Below, piece by piece: positions 7,656 through 15,856 of a DNA stretch of 23,926 nt. The DNA is taken from positions 1 through 23,926 of the forward strand of contig JAOTYV010000037.1 of assembly GCA_029861675.1 (NCBI GenBank), written 5' to 3'. This DNA comes from Alphaproteobacteria bacterium (GTDB lineage: Bacteria; Pseudomonadota; Alphaproteobacteria; UBA8366). Position 1 is the stretch's first letter; each line of letters begins with the position of its first letter. The notes below the pieces were generated by a model. The model did no database searches, had not been told where the DNA came from, and saw nothing but the letters and a program-made list of their open reading frames with translations. A program made the position numbers and the translations under genes.

Positions 7656-8120
7656 ATGACCGCTCTTTCCCTCGATCAGGCCACGATCATTGTCGATGCG
7701 GCCCTGGCCGCCGGCCGCGCCGAAAACATGATGCCGCTGACCGTCGCCGTGCTCGATGGCGGCGGTCACCTCCTGGCGTTCAAACGCGAGGACGGTTCGG
7801 GCATTCTGCGGCCGCAGGTCGCCATCGGCAAGGCCTGGGGCGCGCTGGGCATGGGACAGTCCAGCCGAACCTTGCGCGACCGGTTGAACGACAGGCCGAG
7901 CTTTATCGGGGCGCTCTCGGACGCCTCGGACGGCCGGTTCATCCCCGTCCCCGGCGGTGTTCTGATCCGCGACGGCGGCGGCCGCATGATCGGCGCGGTC
8001 GGTATCAGCGGCGATACCTCGGACAAGGACGAGTTCTGTGCCATCGCCGGCGTCAAGGCGGCGGCCCTGAAACCCGATCCCGCCGACCCCGATCCGGCCT
8101 GGGCGAACTCGAGCCTTTAG
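7656..8120 (+). CDS. GlcG/HbpS family heme-binding-like protein (formerly DUF336)
   Basis: This 154-residue protein covers one complete GlcG/HbpS domain: LSLDQATIIVDAALAAGR, the central VAVLDGGGHLLAFKRED, then VPGGVLIRD and IGAVGISG in the glycine-rich C-terminal half. Members include the heme-degrading HbpS of Streptomyces and GlcG from glycolate operons; many sit beside oxidoreductases or CoA enzymes without a proven function. No signal peptide is visible, so this one is probably cytoplasmic. The ATG at 7656 has AGGA eight bases upstream, while an ATG three codons earlier lacks a ribosome-binding site. It is the first of three plus-strand genes and is divergent from the selenoprotein gene with 68 bases between the starts. 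Confidence 0.88.
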   Translation: MTALSLDQATIIVDAALAAGRAENMMPLTVAVLDGGGHLLAFKREDGSGILRPQVAIGKAWGALGMGQSSRTLRDRLNDRPSFIGALSDASDGRFIPVPGGVLIRDGGGRMIGAVGISGDTSDKDEFCAIAGVKAAALKPDPADPDPAWANSSL

Positions 8121-8225
8121 ATTGAACCGGCCGCTGTCGACGCACTCGACTCACCCTTTATAATCCCATCAGAAACGCAAGCGCCGGCCCGGACACCGCC
8201 GGCCAATCCAACCCAGGGGGAAATC

Positions 8226-8999
8226 ATGCCCGAATTCTGTTCTGCCGAGCGCGAAGGTCGTGTTCTCGTTGTCACCATCAACCGGCCGGAGCGCATGAAT
8301 GCGCTGCATTCACCGGCGCATTTTGAACTGTCCGCCATCTTCGACGAATTCGAGAATGACCCGGACCTTTGGGTCGCCATCCTGACCGGCGAAGGCGACC
8401 GCGCCTTCAGCGCCGGCAACGACCTGCGCTGGCAGGCCGAGGGCGGAACGCGCGACCGGCCGGAGACCGGATTCGGCGGCATCACCACACGGTTCAACCG
8501 CAGTAAGCCGCTGATTGCCGCGGTCAACGGCGTTGCCATGGGCGGCGGCTTCGAACTCGCTCTGGCCAGCGACCTCATCATCGCCTCCGAAAACGCGCGC
8601 TTCGCATTGCCGGAACCGCGCGTCGGCCTGGCCGCGCTGGCCGGCGGCCTGCACCGCCTGCCCCGCATGATTCCGATGAAGCAGGCCATGGGCATGATCC
8701 TGACCGGCCGCCACGTCCTGGCGGAAGAAGCCAAGAGCCTTGGCATCGTCACCGAAGTGGCGCCGCCGGGTAAATCGGTCGACGTCGCCCGGCGCTGGGC
8801 GGGCGAAATTCTGCAATGTTCGCCGCTGTCGATCCGCGCCAGCCTGCAAGCGGTGATGCAGGGCTTGAACCACGCCTCGGTCGAAGAGGCGATGAACGCG
8901 GAGTACCCGGCCATCGTGCGAATGCGCGAAAGCGAAGACTACATCGAGGGACCGAAAGCCTTCTCGGAAAAGCGCGCGCCGCAATGGAAGGGTCGCTGA
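8226..8999 (+). CDS. Enoyl-CoA hydratase/isomerase family protein
   Basis: This 257-residue crotonase-fold protein is predicted to add water across the double bond of an enoyl-CoA. The oxyanion-hole segments are AFSAGNDL (about 60-67) and NGVAMGGGFELA (about 101-112). Both glutamates used by hydratases are present: E110 after the GGG turn and E130 in LPEPRVGLAALAGG. That supports hydratase activity over a non-hydratase crotonase role. Length is normal and there is no targeting sequence. A strong AGGGGG ribosome-binding site precedes the ATG. A MaoC-like gene follows on the same strand after a 145-base gap that holds a palindromic repeat. The acyl substrate is not evident; the acyl-CoA dehydrogenase and CoA-transferase 8-10 kb away could belong to the same pathway. 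Confidence 0.93.
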   Translation: MPEFCSAEREGRVLVVTINRPERMNALHSPAHFELSAIFDEFENDPDLWVAILTGEGDRAFSAGNDLRWQAEGGTRDRPETGFGGITTRFNRSKPLIAAVNGVAMGGGFELALASDLIIASENARFALPEPRVGLAALAGGLHRLPRMIPMKQAMGMILTGRHVLAEEAKSLGIVTEVAPPGKSVDVARRWAGEILQCSPLSIRASLQAVMQGLNHASVEEAMNAEYPAIVRMRESEDYIEGPKAFSEKRAPQWKGR

Positions 9000-9033
9000 T
9001 AGTCGTTGGAGTGCAGCGTGGGTTAGTTCAGAC

Positions 9034-9115
9034 GTCATTCCCGCGAAAGCGGGAATCCAGGGGGCGTCGTGGATTTCTGGATCCCGGATCGGCGCTCCGC
9101 GCCGTCCGGAATGAC
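9034..9115. repeat. Palindromic intergenic repeat, GTCATTCC...GGAATGAC type
   Basis: The 82-base unit starts with GTCATTCC and ends with its reverse complement GGAATGAC. Inside are an 8-bp hairpin with a GAAA tetraloop (ATTCCCGC 9037-9044 with GCGGGAAT 9049-9056) and a second hairpin CGGCG (90-94 of the 9000s) with CGCCG (9100-9104). This is the general form of REP/MITE-like repeats in many proteobacteria. It separates the crotonase and MaoC genes and may affect read-through. A second, related copy lies at 17515-17676. Confidence 0.72.
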
Positions 9116-9144
9116 CGCGTCATAAAGTTTAGGAGATACTGAGT

Positions 9145-9603
9145 ATGGAAACCGTCGGTCTCGGCTTTTACTGGAATGACATGGTCGAAGGCCGTCAATT
9201 CCGCACGATCAACCGGACGATCACCGAAGCGGATCTGGTCGGCTTCATCAACACGACCGGCATGGTCGAGATGATGTTTACCGACGCCACCTATAACGAT
9301 GGCAAGGGCGCGATCCAGGGTCGGGTCGTGCCGGGCATGCTCGCCTACACGATTGTGGAAGGACTACTGGTCCAGGCGACCATGCAGCACACCGGATTGG
9401 CACTGCTGGAAACCGCGGTCAAGGTGCACGGCCCGACATTCGTCGGCGATACCATCCATGGCGAGGTTGAGATCACCGGCGCGCGCCCGACCAGCAAGGG
9501 CAATCGCGGCATCGTCAGCAGCACCAACAAGGTGGTCAATCAGGACGGCAAGAACGTCCTGACCTACACCGCGGTGCGGATGATGGCGGGCCGGCCGGAA
9601 TAA
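9145..9603 (+). CDS. MaoC-like hot-dog fold protein
   Basis: This 152-residue single hot-dog domain shows the MaoC pattern: an N-terminal FYWNDMVEGRQFRTINRTITEADL, a central GRVVPGMLAYTIVEGLL helix, and the closing VHGPTFVGDTIHGEVEI and RGIVSSTNKVVNQDGK strands. Family members hydrate enoyl-CoA or dehydrate 3-hydroxyacyl-CoA. The usual catalytic D-x-N-P-x-H of R-specific hydratases is not recognisable; the corresponding stretch reads TDATYNDGKGA with no histidine, so activity or substrate may differ. AGGAGA stands eight bases before the ATG. It follows the enoyl-CoA hydratase gene and is convergent with the TauD-like gene (22-base gap). Confidence 0.82.
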   Translation: METVGLGFYWNDMVEGRQFRTINRTITEADLVGFINTTGMVEMMFTDATYNDGKGAIQGRVVPGMLAYTIVEGLLVQATMQHTGLALLETAVKVHGPTFVGDTIHGEVEITGARPTSKGNRGIVSSTNKVVNQDGKNVLTYTAVRMMAGRPE

Positions 9604-9624
9604 ACATTGAAGCGCCCTGCCCGG

Positions 9625-10470
9625 TCAGGCCGCCATATGGGATTCCGTAAGCGCCACACCCTCGATCGTAATCCGGTGCATCTGTCGGCGGTGCCCGGCA
9701 TAGTCGTTGACCGCCTTGTGCCAAGTGGCGCGGTTATCCCAGATCCCGATCGTTCCGGGGCTCCACCGCAGCCGGCATGTGAACTCCGGCTTCGTGCAAT
9801 GACGCTCAAGATAGGAAATGAGCGCCTGGCTTTCTTCCTTGTTCCAGCCGTCGAACGACACCGTGAATTCCGGATTGACATACAACGCCTCCCGGCCCGA
9901 TAGCGGATGGCGGATGACGACGGGATGGATATTGTCCTGTATCGCCAAATCCACATTGCCGATGCGTCCCGTATCCCGGACTTCGGCGTCCTTGCGCGCG
10001 GGACCGAAAATATGCTGCGAGGAATGCAAGGCCTTCATGCTCCGCAACATGTCCTTCAGGCCCTCGGAGAGCGCATCGAAGGAAGCGTACATCGACGCAA
10101 AGACCGTATCGCCGCCAATTTCCGGCGTTTCAATCGCGTGCAATATCGAGCACATCGCCGGCACCCGATCATAGGAATGGTCCGTATGCCATCGCTCGCC
10201 AATGACCGTCTTATGATCCGGCTCCTTGACCACCAACGCGACCTCCGGATAGTCCGGCACGGCCGCAAAAAACCGGTTCACATTGATGACGCCAATGCGC
10301 CGTGCGAAGGCGGTCAGCTGGTCCAGGGTGATGTCCTGATCCCGGATGGCAATGACCCCGTGCGCGGCAAACGCCGCAAGCAAATCGCCGTCTTGGGCCG
10401 GATCGCTCACATCCGCACCGAAGATCTCGGCGCCTATTGCACCGGTCAAAGGTTTGACTTCGAAAGCCAT
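9625..10470 (-). CDS. TauD/TfdA family 2-oxoglutarate-dependent dioxygenase
   Basis: This 281-residue Fe(II)/2-oxoglutarate dioxygenase carries the iron ligands H95 and D97 in RWHTDHSY and the distal His in TWHKAVNDY (about H251). The 2-oxoglutarate-contacting Thr is in GGDTVFAS and the Arg in RRQMHRITIEG (about R266). All catalytic residues are present and the length matches the family. Members hydroxylate taurine, 2,4-D, sulfate esters and many other small organic molecules, so the substrate cannot be assigned. It is transcribed divergently from the TAXI-type binding-protein gene with a 235-base gap that probably holds both promoters. It may therefore act on the compound imported by that transporter. 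Confidence 0.92.
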   Translation of the reverse strand: MAFEVKPLTGAIGAEIFGADVSDPAQDGDLLAAFAAHGVIAIRDQDITLDQLTAFARRIGVINVNRFFAAVPDYPEVALVVKEPDHKTVIGERWHTDHSYDRVPAMCSILHAIETPEIGGDTVFASMYASFDALSEGLKDMLRSMKALHSSQHIFGPARKDAEVRDTGRIGNVDLAIQDNIHPVVIRHPLSGREALYVNPEFTVSFDGWNKEESQALISYLERHCTKPEFTCRLRWSPGTIGIWDNRATWHKAVNDYAGHRRQMHRITIEGVALTESHMAA

Positions 10471-10705
10471 GGGTCTTCCTCACAAGATTGCTGCACTTAT
10501 TGTAAACCTTTGACGCCGTAACCGCACACAATGCCGATCGGCCAAACCCTGGATTTTCGTCCGTACGGGGCACCTCATCAACCAAGCTCCCTTCTCGCCT
10601 TGCCGAGCGTTTTGACATCGGGTTTCAAACATCCGACACTTTTCGCCAACCAACCATTTTAAATGGCCACTTCGGTAATTTCGTTAGACAGGGAGAGTAA
10701 AAATC

Positions 10706-11734
10706 ATGGGTCCTCGCTATAAGATATTGTCCGTTGGCGCCGCCGCCTTGACGACGGTCCTATCCGTCAGCGCATCGGCACTTGCCCGCGACGAAGTTCG
10801 CGTGCCTTCGCTCACCGCGCCGTTCGGCGCCGGCATCACCGAACAGGTTGTCATCTTCGAAAGACTGATCGCCAAGCGGCATCCCTGGTTGCGCCTGGTC
10901 GCGCAGGAAAGTCCCGGTTTCGTCTATAACGTGAAGGAAATGGCGAACAACAAGAAGCGCTACAAGACGACGACCTTCTGGTCCTCGACCGGCGCCTTGT
11001 GGGCGGCCGATACGGCGCAGAAAGGATTCTTCGCAAAGCCGATCCCCCGCGTTAACTTCCGCTGGATGGTCACGCGTTCCTCCAACTGCATCTGGTTCAC
11101 CACGCTCGACAAGAACATCAAGTCGATCAAGGATTTCGGCGGCCAGCGGGTCGGGCTCGGCCGGCGCTCGCAAACCCATTGGGCGCTATTCACCACCAAG
11201 GCGATCGAGAACGGCATGGGCATCAAGAACGCCAAGCTGGAATATCTCGGCAACAATGCCGGGACATCGGCACTGCTCGACGGCAAGGTGAACGTCGCCG
11301 TGGGGCTTGCGACCATTACCACCGACCAGAAGGTCGTTTTCCCCGCCGGGCCCTTACGCAAGCTGGCCGCCACGGGGCGCCCCTATTACCACATTCCGAT
11401 TCCGAAGGCCGCGGTCGACAAGGTCAACAAGGACTTCAACGCCCCCTTCGTGTCGCACAATATCGCGAAGGGCAAAATTCCGGGACAGAAGGGAAATCTG
11501 CAATGCATGGGCGACTATGTCTTCATGGCGGCGCACAAGGACTTTCCGGATGAACTGGCCTATGAGCTGACCAAGGTCTATCTCGACATCGATACGGCGG
11601 CCGGCAAATATCTCGGCGGCGGCAAGCTCTACCGGCGCGCCAGCATGTGCATCGTGCCGAAGGGCATCGACCCGCATCCCGCGTCGCTCAAGGCCTGCAA
11701 GGATTTCGGCATCGAGCCCAAAATCCTGAAGTAG
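10706..11734 (+). CDS. TAXI family TRAP transporter solute-binding subunit
   Basis: This 342-residue exported protein has a signal peptide (MGPRYKILSVGAAALTTVLS, then VSASALA, with cleavage near residue 27). The mature part follows the TAXI pattern: an early segment on access to the ligand (LTAPFGAGITEQVVIFERLI), a central DFGGQRVGLGRRSQTHWALF, and YLGNNAGTSALLDGKVNVAV. TAXI proteins deliver solutes such as dicarboxylates or amino acids to fused TRAP permeases; this one has no readable ligand. GGGAGAG precedes the ATG. The fused permease gene follows after 117 bases with a strong stem-loop between them. The divergent neighbour is a TauD-type dioxygenase. It is unrelated in sequence to the DctP-type binding protein at 4230-5351. 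Confidence 0.9.
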   Translation: MGPRYKILSVGAAALTTVLSVSASALARDEVRVPSLTAPFGAGITEQVVIFERLIAKRHPWLRLVAQESPGFVYNVKEMANNKKRYKTTTFWSSTGALWAADTAQKGFFAKPIPRVNFRWMVTRSSNCIWFTTLDKNIKSIKDFGGQRVGLGRRSQTHWALFTTKAIENGMGIKNAKLEYLGNNAGTSALLDGKVNVAVGLATITTDQKVVFPAGPLRKLAATGRPYYHIPIPKAAVDKVNKDFNAPFVSHNIAKGKIPGQKGNLQCMGDYVFMAAHKDFPDELAYELTKVYLDIDTAAGKYLGGGKLYRRASMCIVPKGIDPHPASLKACKDFGIEPKILK

Positions 11735-11750
11735 CGCTTTAAGTGCCGGA

Positions 11751-11794
11751 CCGAAGCGAGTGTGTCCGAGTGGTTCGGGCGCACTCCGCTTGGG
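11751..11794 (+). promoter_or_regulatory. Strong intercistronic stem-loop between TAXI binding-protein and permease genes
   Basis: The arms pair over about 16 positions: AAGC (11754-11757) with GCTT (11788-11791), a one-base bulge, then GAGTGTGTCCGA (11758-11769) with TCGGGCGCACTC (11775-11786), including two G-T pairs, closing a five-base loop. It lies in the 117-base gap and has no T run after it, so a simple terminator is unlikely. It may protect the 3' end of the binding-protein message or limit read-through to the permease, as inferred for the stem-loop at 4154-4186. Confidence 0.6.
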
Positions 11795-11851
11795 CCGGAT
11801 GTCATGACATTTCCATGCACTGCGCAGTTTCGATAGCCGGGGGGCAGCACA

Positions 11852-13696
11852 ATGACCACGCCTGAAGTGGCGCTTTCAAGTCCGATGGTCGGCGGCATAG
11901 GGCGTACGGCAAAGTGGCTGATGACGGTCCTCGGCATCGCGGCCGTGGCCTATCATATGCTGTTGGTGCATGTGAATATCTGGGATTCGACTTACCACTA
12001 CATCCTGCATCTCACGATCATCCTGGTCATCGGGTCGCTGGCGGCAATCGCCGATGCCTCCGACGAGTGGGAGTCCTGGAAGGGTAAAGTCAAAGGCATC
12101 CTGGCGGCCTACGGCCTGGTCACCGCCCTGGCCACGATGGGGTATTACGCCACCAACGCCTTAGAGCTCGAACTCTCGCAGCCCTTTATCACCGATGCGG
12201 CAATGGTCGTAACGGGATTCGCCGTCTCCGCCGTGATGGTTCTGTGCTGGATCCATTGGGGCGGCGTGATCACGGTCTTCACGATTGCGTCGATCGCATA
12301 CTTCATTTGGGGACATCACATTCCCGGCGCGATCGGGCATCCCGAATACGAAATGAATTTCATCATGTCCTATATGGGCGCGAGCCTCACGCTGGGCATG
12401 TTCGGGCCGATCATCAAGGTGTCGGCGGATGTCATCTTCCTGTTCGTAATATTCGGGTCGCTGTTTCGTTACACCGGCGTGCTGCCGTTGTTTTTCGAAA
12501 TCGGCAAGGCGGTCGGCAATCTGGTGCGCGGCGGCGCGGCCTTCCCCGCCGTGATCGGCTCGGGTTTCGTCGGCACCGTGACCGGTGCGGCGGTCGCCAA
12601 TGTGGTGCTCACCGGATCGGCCACCATCCCGACGATGAAGAAGACCGGATTCAGGCCGGAACACGCTGCGGCCATCGAGGCCGTCGCCTCGACCGGCGGA
12701 CAGATCATGCCGCCGATCATGGGCTCCGCGGCCTTTCTGATGTCGTCGTTCCTCGAAGTCCCTTATGTCGAGATCATGAAGAAGGCGCTGATCCCGGCGC
12801 TGCTGTTTTATGTTTGCGCCGGCATCGGCGTCTATTTCCTGGTGCGCGCCGCCGGGCTCCGGCCACCCAAGATGGAGGTCAGCATCCGTCTCGTGTTGCG
12901 GACGCTGCCCGTCTTCGTGCTGCCGATGACGGTCGTGATCTGGCTGCTGGTCGGCTACTACTCCCCGGGCTATGCCGCATTCGCCGGGATCATCGCGATG
13001 ATCGTCGTCGCCGTGGCGCAAAAGCAAACCCGCCCGAGTCTGACGCAATGGCGGGAAGGCCTGACCGAAGCGGCCAAAATCGGCTCGCAGCTCGCCCTCA
13101 TTCTGGCGCTGGTCGGGATCCTGGCGCAGGTCGCGCTGACGACCAATATCGCGACCAAGCTGAGTCAGGGCGTGATCGGCCTGGTCGGCATCGAACTCCT
13201 CCCGATCCTGTTGATTTCCGCCGTGGTCGCCATCCTGCTCGGCATGGAGCTGCCGACGCCGGTCGCCTATGTGGTCATGTTCGTCACCGTCGTGCCGTTG
13301 ATGATCGACGCGGGCGTGGACATTTTCGCCGCCAACTTCTTCGCCTTTTATTTCGCGATCCTGTCGACGATAACCCCACCGGTCGCGCTATCGGTCCTCG
13401 CGGCCAGCCGAATAGCCGGGTGCGGGTTCCTCGAGGCCTGCGCCCACTCGATCCGGCTGTCCTTCGTCGGCTACCTGCTGCCGTTCGCCATGGCGTTCAC
13501 GCCGGCCCTGCTCGGCTTTCCGGACAAGATCGGCGCCACGGGCTGGGCGGCCATCGGTTGCCTCATCCTTGCGAGCATTGCCGGATCGGCCTCCATGTAC
13601 GGCTATTTCATGCGGCCCATAGGGCCGGTCCCGCGCATCGCGCTGGGCGCCACGGCGCTAGGCGGGTTGTGGTATATCTTCACCTTGCACGCGTAA
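11852..13696 (+). CDS. TRAP transporter fused permease subunit (DctQM type)
   Basis: This 614-residue inner-membrane protein combines the small and large TRAP permease parts in one chain, the usual partner of TAXI binding proteins. The first 200 residues or so hold about four to six membrane segments. The DctM-like part carries the conserved GTVTGAAVANVVLTGSATIP and the following EAVASTGGQIMPPIMGSAAF, and later GMELPTPVAYVVMF and STITPPVALSVLAASRIAG. Length and motif order are normal for the fused family. GGGGGG stands seven bases before the ATG. A stem-loop lies between it and the upstream binding-protein gene. It is convergent with the ring-hydroxylase beta gene, with only 15 bases between them. 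Confidence 0.94.
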   Translation: MTTPEVALSSPMVGGIGRTAKWLMTVLGIAAVAYHMLLVHVNIWDSTYHYILHLTIILVIGSLAAIADASDEWESWKGKVKGILAAYGLVTALATMGYYATNALELELSQPFITDAAMVVTGFAVSAVMVLCWIHWGGVITVFTIASIAYFIWGHHIPGAIGHPEYEMNFIMSYMGASLTLGMFGPIIKVSADVIFLFVIFGSLFRYTGVLPLFFEIGKAVGNLVRGGAAFPAVIGSGFVGTVTGAAVANVVLTGSATIPTMKKTGFRPEHAAAIEAVASTGGQIMPPIMGSAAFLMSSFLEVPYVEIMKKALIPALLFYVCAGIGVYFLVRAAGLRPPKMEVSIRLVLRTLPVFVLPMTVVIWLLVGYYSPGYAAFAGIIAMIVVAVAQKQTRPSLTQWREGLTEAAKIGSQLALILALVGILAQVALTTNIATKLSQGVIGLVGIELLPILLISAVVAILLGMELPTPVAYVVMFVTVVPLMIDAGVDIFAANFFAFYFAILSTITPPVALSVLAASRIAGCGFLEACAHSIRLSFVGYLLPFAMAFTPALLGFPDKIGATGWAAIGCLILASIAGSASMYGYFMRPIGPVPRIALGATALGGLWYIFTLHA

Positions 13697-13711
13697 TCTG
13701 CACCCGCGGCC

Positions 13712-14215
13712 TCACACGCAGAAAACGTCGATCATGCCGGGGATGTAGTCGTTCATCAGCACGATCTTCTTGCGCTTGATCCGCCAGTCGCTATCCGCAT
13801 AAACCAGATCGTGTTGGTAGCGGCCGAAGAAGACGTGCTGCGACTTGTCGCGCAGGCTGTAGACATGGCACGACCACGCCGAATGCAGCGTCATCGCTCC
13901 GGCGGTCGCGCCATCTTCCAGCAACGCATTCGTCACGTGATGGGCGGTGCGCGGCATCGGCGTCAGCGCGGGCGCCTGGCCCGACCGGATACGCCATACC
14001 CGGTCTTCCAAACCGCCACGCGATTCGAAATAGAACAGCGAGATTTCGCGATTGACGTCATCGGTCAGCGTGTCGTCGTCGCGCCACGCCGGCGCCCAGA
14101 ACTCCGCGTCCTCGAGATAGAGACCGAGCCAGTCGTCCCACTGCCGTTCGTCGATATACCGCGCCTCGCGCGACAGCACGTCGACGCCGGCGGCAAGCAG
14201 GGCGCTGTGGTCCAT
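13712..14215 (-). CDS. Aromatic-ring-hydroxylating dioxygenase beta subunit (BenB-like)
   Basis: This 167-residue protein has the NTF2-like fold of ring-hydroxylase small subunits. Recognisable segments are SREARYIDERQWDDWLGLYLEDAEFW, the nearby DDDTLTDD, EISLFYFESRGGLEDRVWRI and the C-terminal DWRIKRKKIVLMND. The pattern is closest to the benzoate dioxygenase (BenB/XylY) branch. Beta subunits are mainly structural in an alpha3-beta3 oxygenase. The gene starts ten bases after the alpha-subunit stop on the same strand, so the two are clearly cotranscribed. No ferredoxin or reductase gene follows. Confidence 0.92.
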   Translation of the reverse strand: MDHSALLAAGVDVLSREARYIDERQWDDWLGLYLEDAEFWAPAWRDDDTLTDDVNREISLFYFESRGGLEDRVWRIRSGQAPALTPMPRTAHHVTNALLEDGATAGAMTLHSAWSCHVYSLRDKSQHVFFGRYQHDLVYADSDWRIKRKKIVLMNDYIPGMIDVFCV

Positions 14216-14225
14216 CGCCTGCCGC

Positions 14226-15578
14226 TCACTCGGCGGCGAGGCGCTGGTCGCGGGCGCGGCCCAACGTCATCAGCCGCACCCATTCGCGATAGGCCGCGTG
14301 GAAGGCCATCTCGTTCTGCATGCTGTACTTTCCCAGCACGCTGGTCGCCGGCGCGATGCCCAGTTCCCGCGCCGGATCGTTCGGGCCGTGTGTCACCGCC
14401 GCCATGCCGCGCTGGAACCCCTGCAGCCAATCGCCCGACAGATTGTAGTAGCCGTCCTGGCAATCGGCGTAACACAGCGTATCGTCCGGCGTCGCCAATC
14501 CGCTCACATTGAAGAAATCCTCGTGCTGGCGGACCCGGCGGCGGCGCAAGTCGAGCGGCTCGCCGATCGGCCCGAAGCTGTAGACCTGCATTTCGGTGCG
14601 GTCTACCGATAACGGCGTGATCGTCCGCAGCACCAGCGACGTGCTGTCGTTGAACTGCAGGTTCGGAAAGATCGTCGTATTGCGGGTCCGTAGCATCCAC
14701 TTGGCGCGCACCTCGCCCGCATGCGCCCGCACCCGTTCCATGGTGCCCGAAAGCGGCTTGTTCTCCGGCACCGGATGGTCGGCCCAGATCATGCTGTGGC
14801 CGCGGTCGAAGGTGAACATGCCGGCGGGCATGGCGAACCGCTTCTGGAAATCGGGCGACTCTACCTGTGTGTTGGCGCTCTTTCCCTCGGCGCGGCGGTG
14901 CACGATGCGCATGAAGGACCGGTGCGTCGAGGTCAGGTGATAGGGGTCCGATCCATTGTCCAACTGAAGCTTCCAGTTGGCGTCATAGGTATAATTGGTC
15001 CGGCCCGGCACGAGCTCCATGCCGTCGGGGCCCTGGTCGACGATCAGGTCGAGGCAGGTCCGCGCATCGCCGAGGTGCTCCTCCAGTGAGAGAACGTCCG
15101 GATTGAGGCTGGCAAAGATGAAGCCCCGGTAACTGTCGAGCCGCGCCACCGGTACGAGGTCGTGGTTCTCCTCGCCGAATTCATCGCGATAGCAGCCGAA
15201 ATCCCGATCCTTGATGTCGACATTGCGGCCGCCCGAATCATACGCCCAGCCATGATAGTCGCAGACATGGACACTGCGGTTGCCGCGCTCCGTATGACAG
15301 AGGGTGGCACCCCGGTGCCGGCAGGTGTTGTAGAAGCAGTGCACCGCGCCGTCGCCGTCCCGCGAAACGATGACCGACCGTCGGCCGATCCGGGCACAGT
15401 GAAAGTCGTGCGGTTGGGGAATCTGCGATTCCAGGCAGAGGAACACCCAGGTGCCCTCGAACACATTCTTGAGCTCTTCCTCGAACAGATCCTGATCGCT
15501 GAAGACATCCCGGTGGACGCGAAACTCGCCCCGCGCGGGATCGTCGATCACATAGTCGGCAGCATCGCTGTATCGCAT
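14226..15578 (-). CDS. Aromatic-ring-hydroxylating dioxygenase alpha subunit (BenA-like)
   Basis: This 450-residue catalytic subunit of a Rieske oxygenase is predicted to add oxygen to an aromatic ring. The Rieske [2Fe-2S] ligands are C86 and H88 (NTCRHRGATLC) and C106 and H109 (VCDYHGWAYD). The non-heme iron site begins with D211, H214 and H219 in NGSDPYHLTSTH. The N-terminal FEEELKNVFEGTWVFL and ESQIP segment resembles benzoate/toluate 1,2-dioxygenase (BenA, XylX), but the substrate cannot be assigned. The ATG at 15576-15578 has GGGAG six bases upstream and is preferred; a GTG five codons earlier would place that site inside the gene. The beta subunit follows after ten bases. The reductase must be encoded elsewhere. 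Confidence 0.93.
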   Translation of the reverse strand: MRYSDAADYVIDDPARGEFRVHRDVFSDQDLFEEELKNVFEGTWVFLCLESQIPQPHDFHCARIGRRSVIVSRDGDGAVHCFYNTCRHRGATLCHTERGNRSVHVCDYHGWAYDSGGRNVDIKDRDFGCYRDEFGEENHDLVPVARLDSYRGFIFASLNPDVLSLEEHLGDARTCLDLIVDQGPDGMELVPGRTNYTYDANWKLQLDNGSDPYHLTSTHRSFMRIVHRRAEGKSANTQVESPDFQKRFAMPAGMFTFDRGHSMIWADHPVPENKPLSGTMERVRAHAGEVRAKWMLRTRNTTIFPNLQFNDSTSLVLRTITPLSVDRTEMQVYSFGPIGEPLDLRRRRVRQHEDFFNVSGLATPDDTLCYADCQDGYYNLSGDWLQGFQRGMAAVTHGPNDPARELGIAPATSVLGKYSMQNEMAFHAAYREWVRLMTLGRARDQRLAAE

Positions 15579-15856
15579 GGGCGGCTCCCTCACTCGGACC
15601 CTGCAAGTCTAGCCCCGTCTCCGCCCTTTGCCCAGCCCGGGGCAACGCGCAAAGATACCCGAGAATATTTATGTCATTGGAGGCGAACGCCGTGGGATAA
15701 AACGGTTTACTGTCCCCGTTTTTCGAGCTCAATTTCACTTAACTCGATTTTAATCCGGAGGGACTATTCCGATTGGTTCATCGATGGTGGCGAAGGCCAA
15801 TAGGTGTCGCGACCTTGATCCCACGCGTTTTCGCAGTTAAGTCGGAGTATTCCTCA

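Noticed and set aside
12161..13779. Two long open frames on either strand inside the fused TRAP permease gene
   Set aside because: Their translations are rich in Arg, Gly, His and Asp without any membrane segment or motif, as expected from alternative frames of a GC-rich membrane protein gene.
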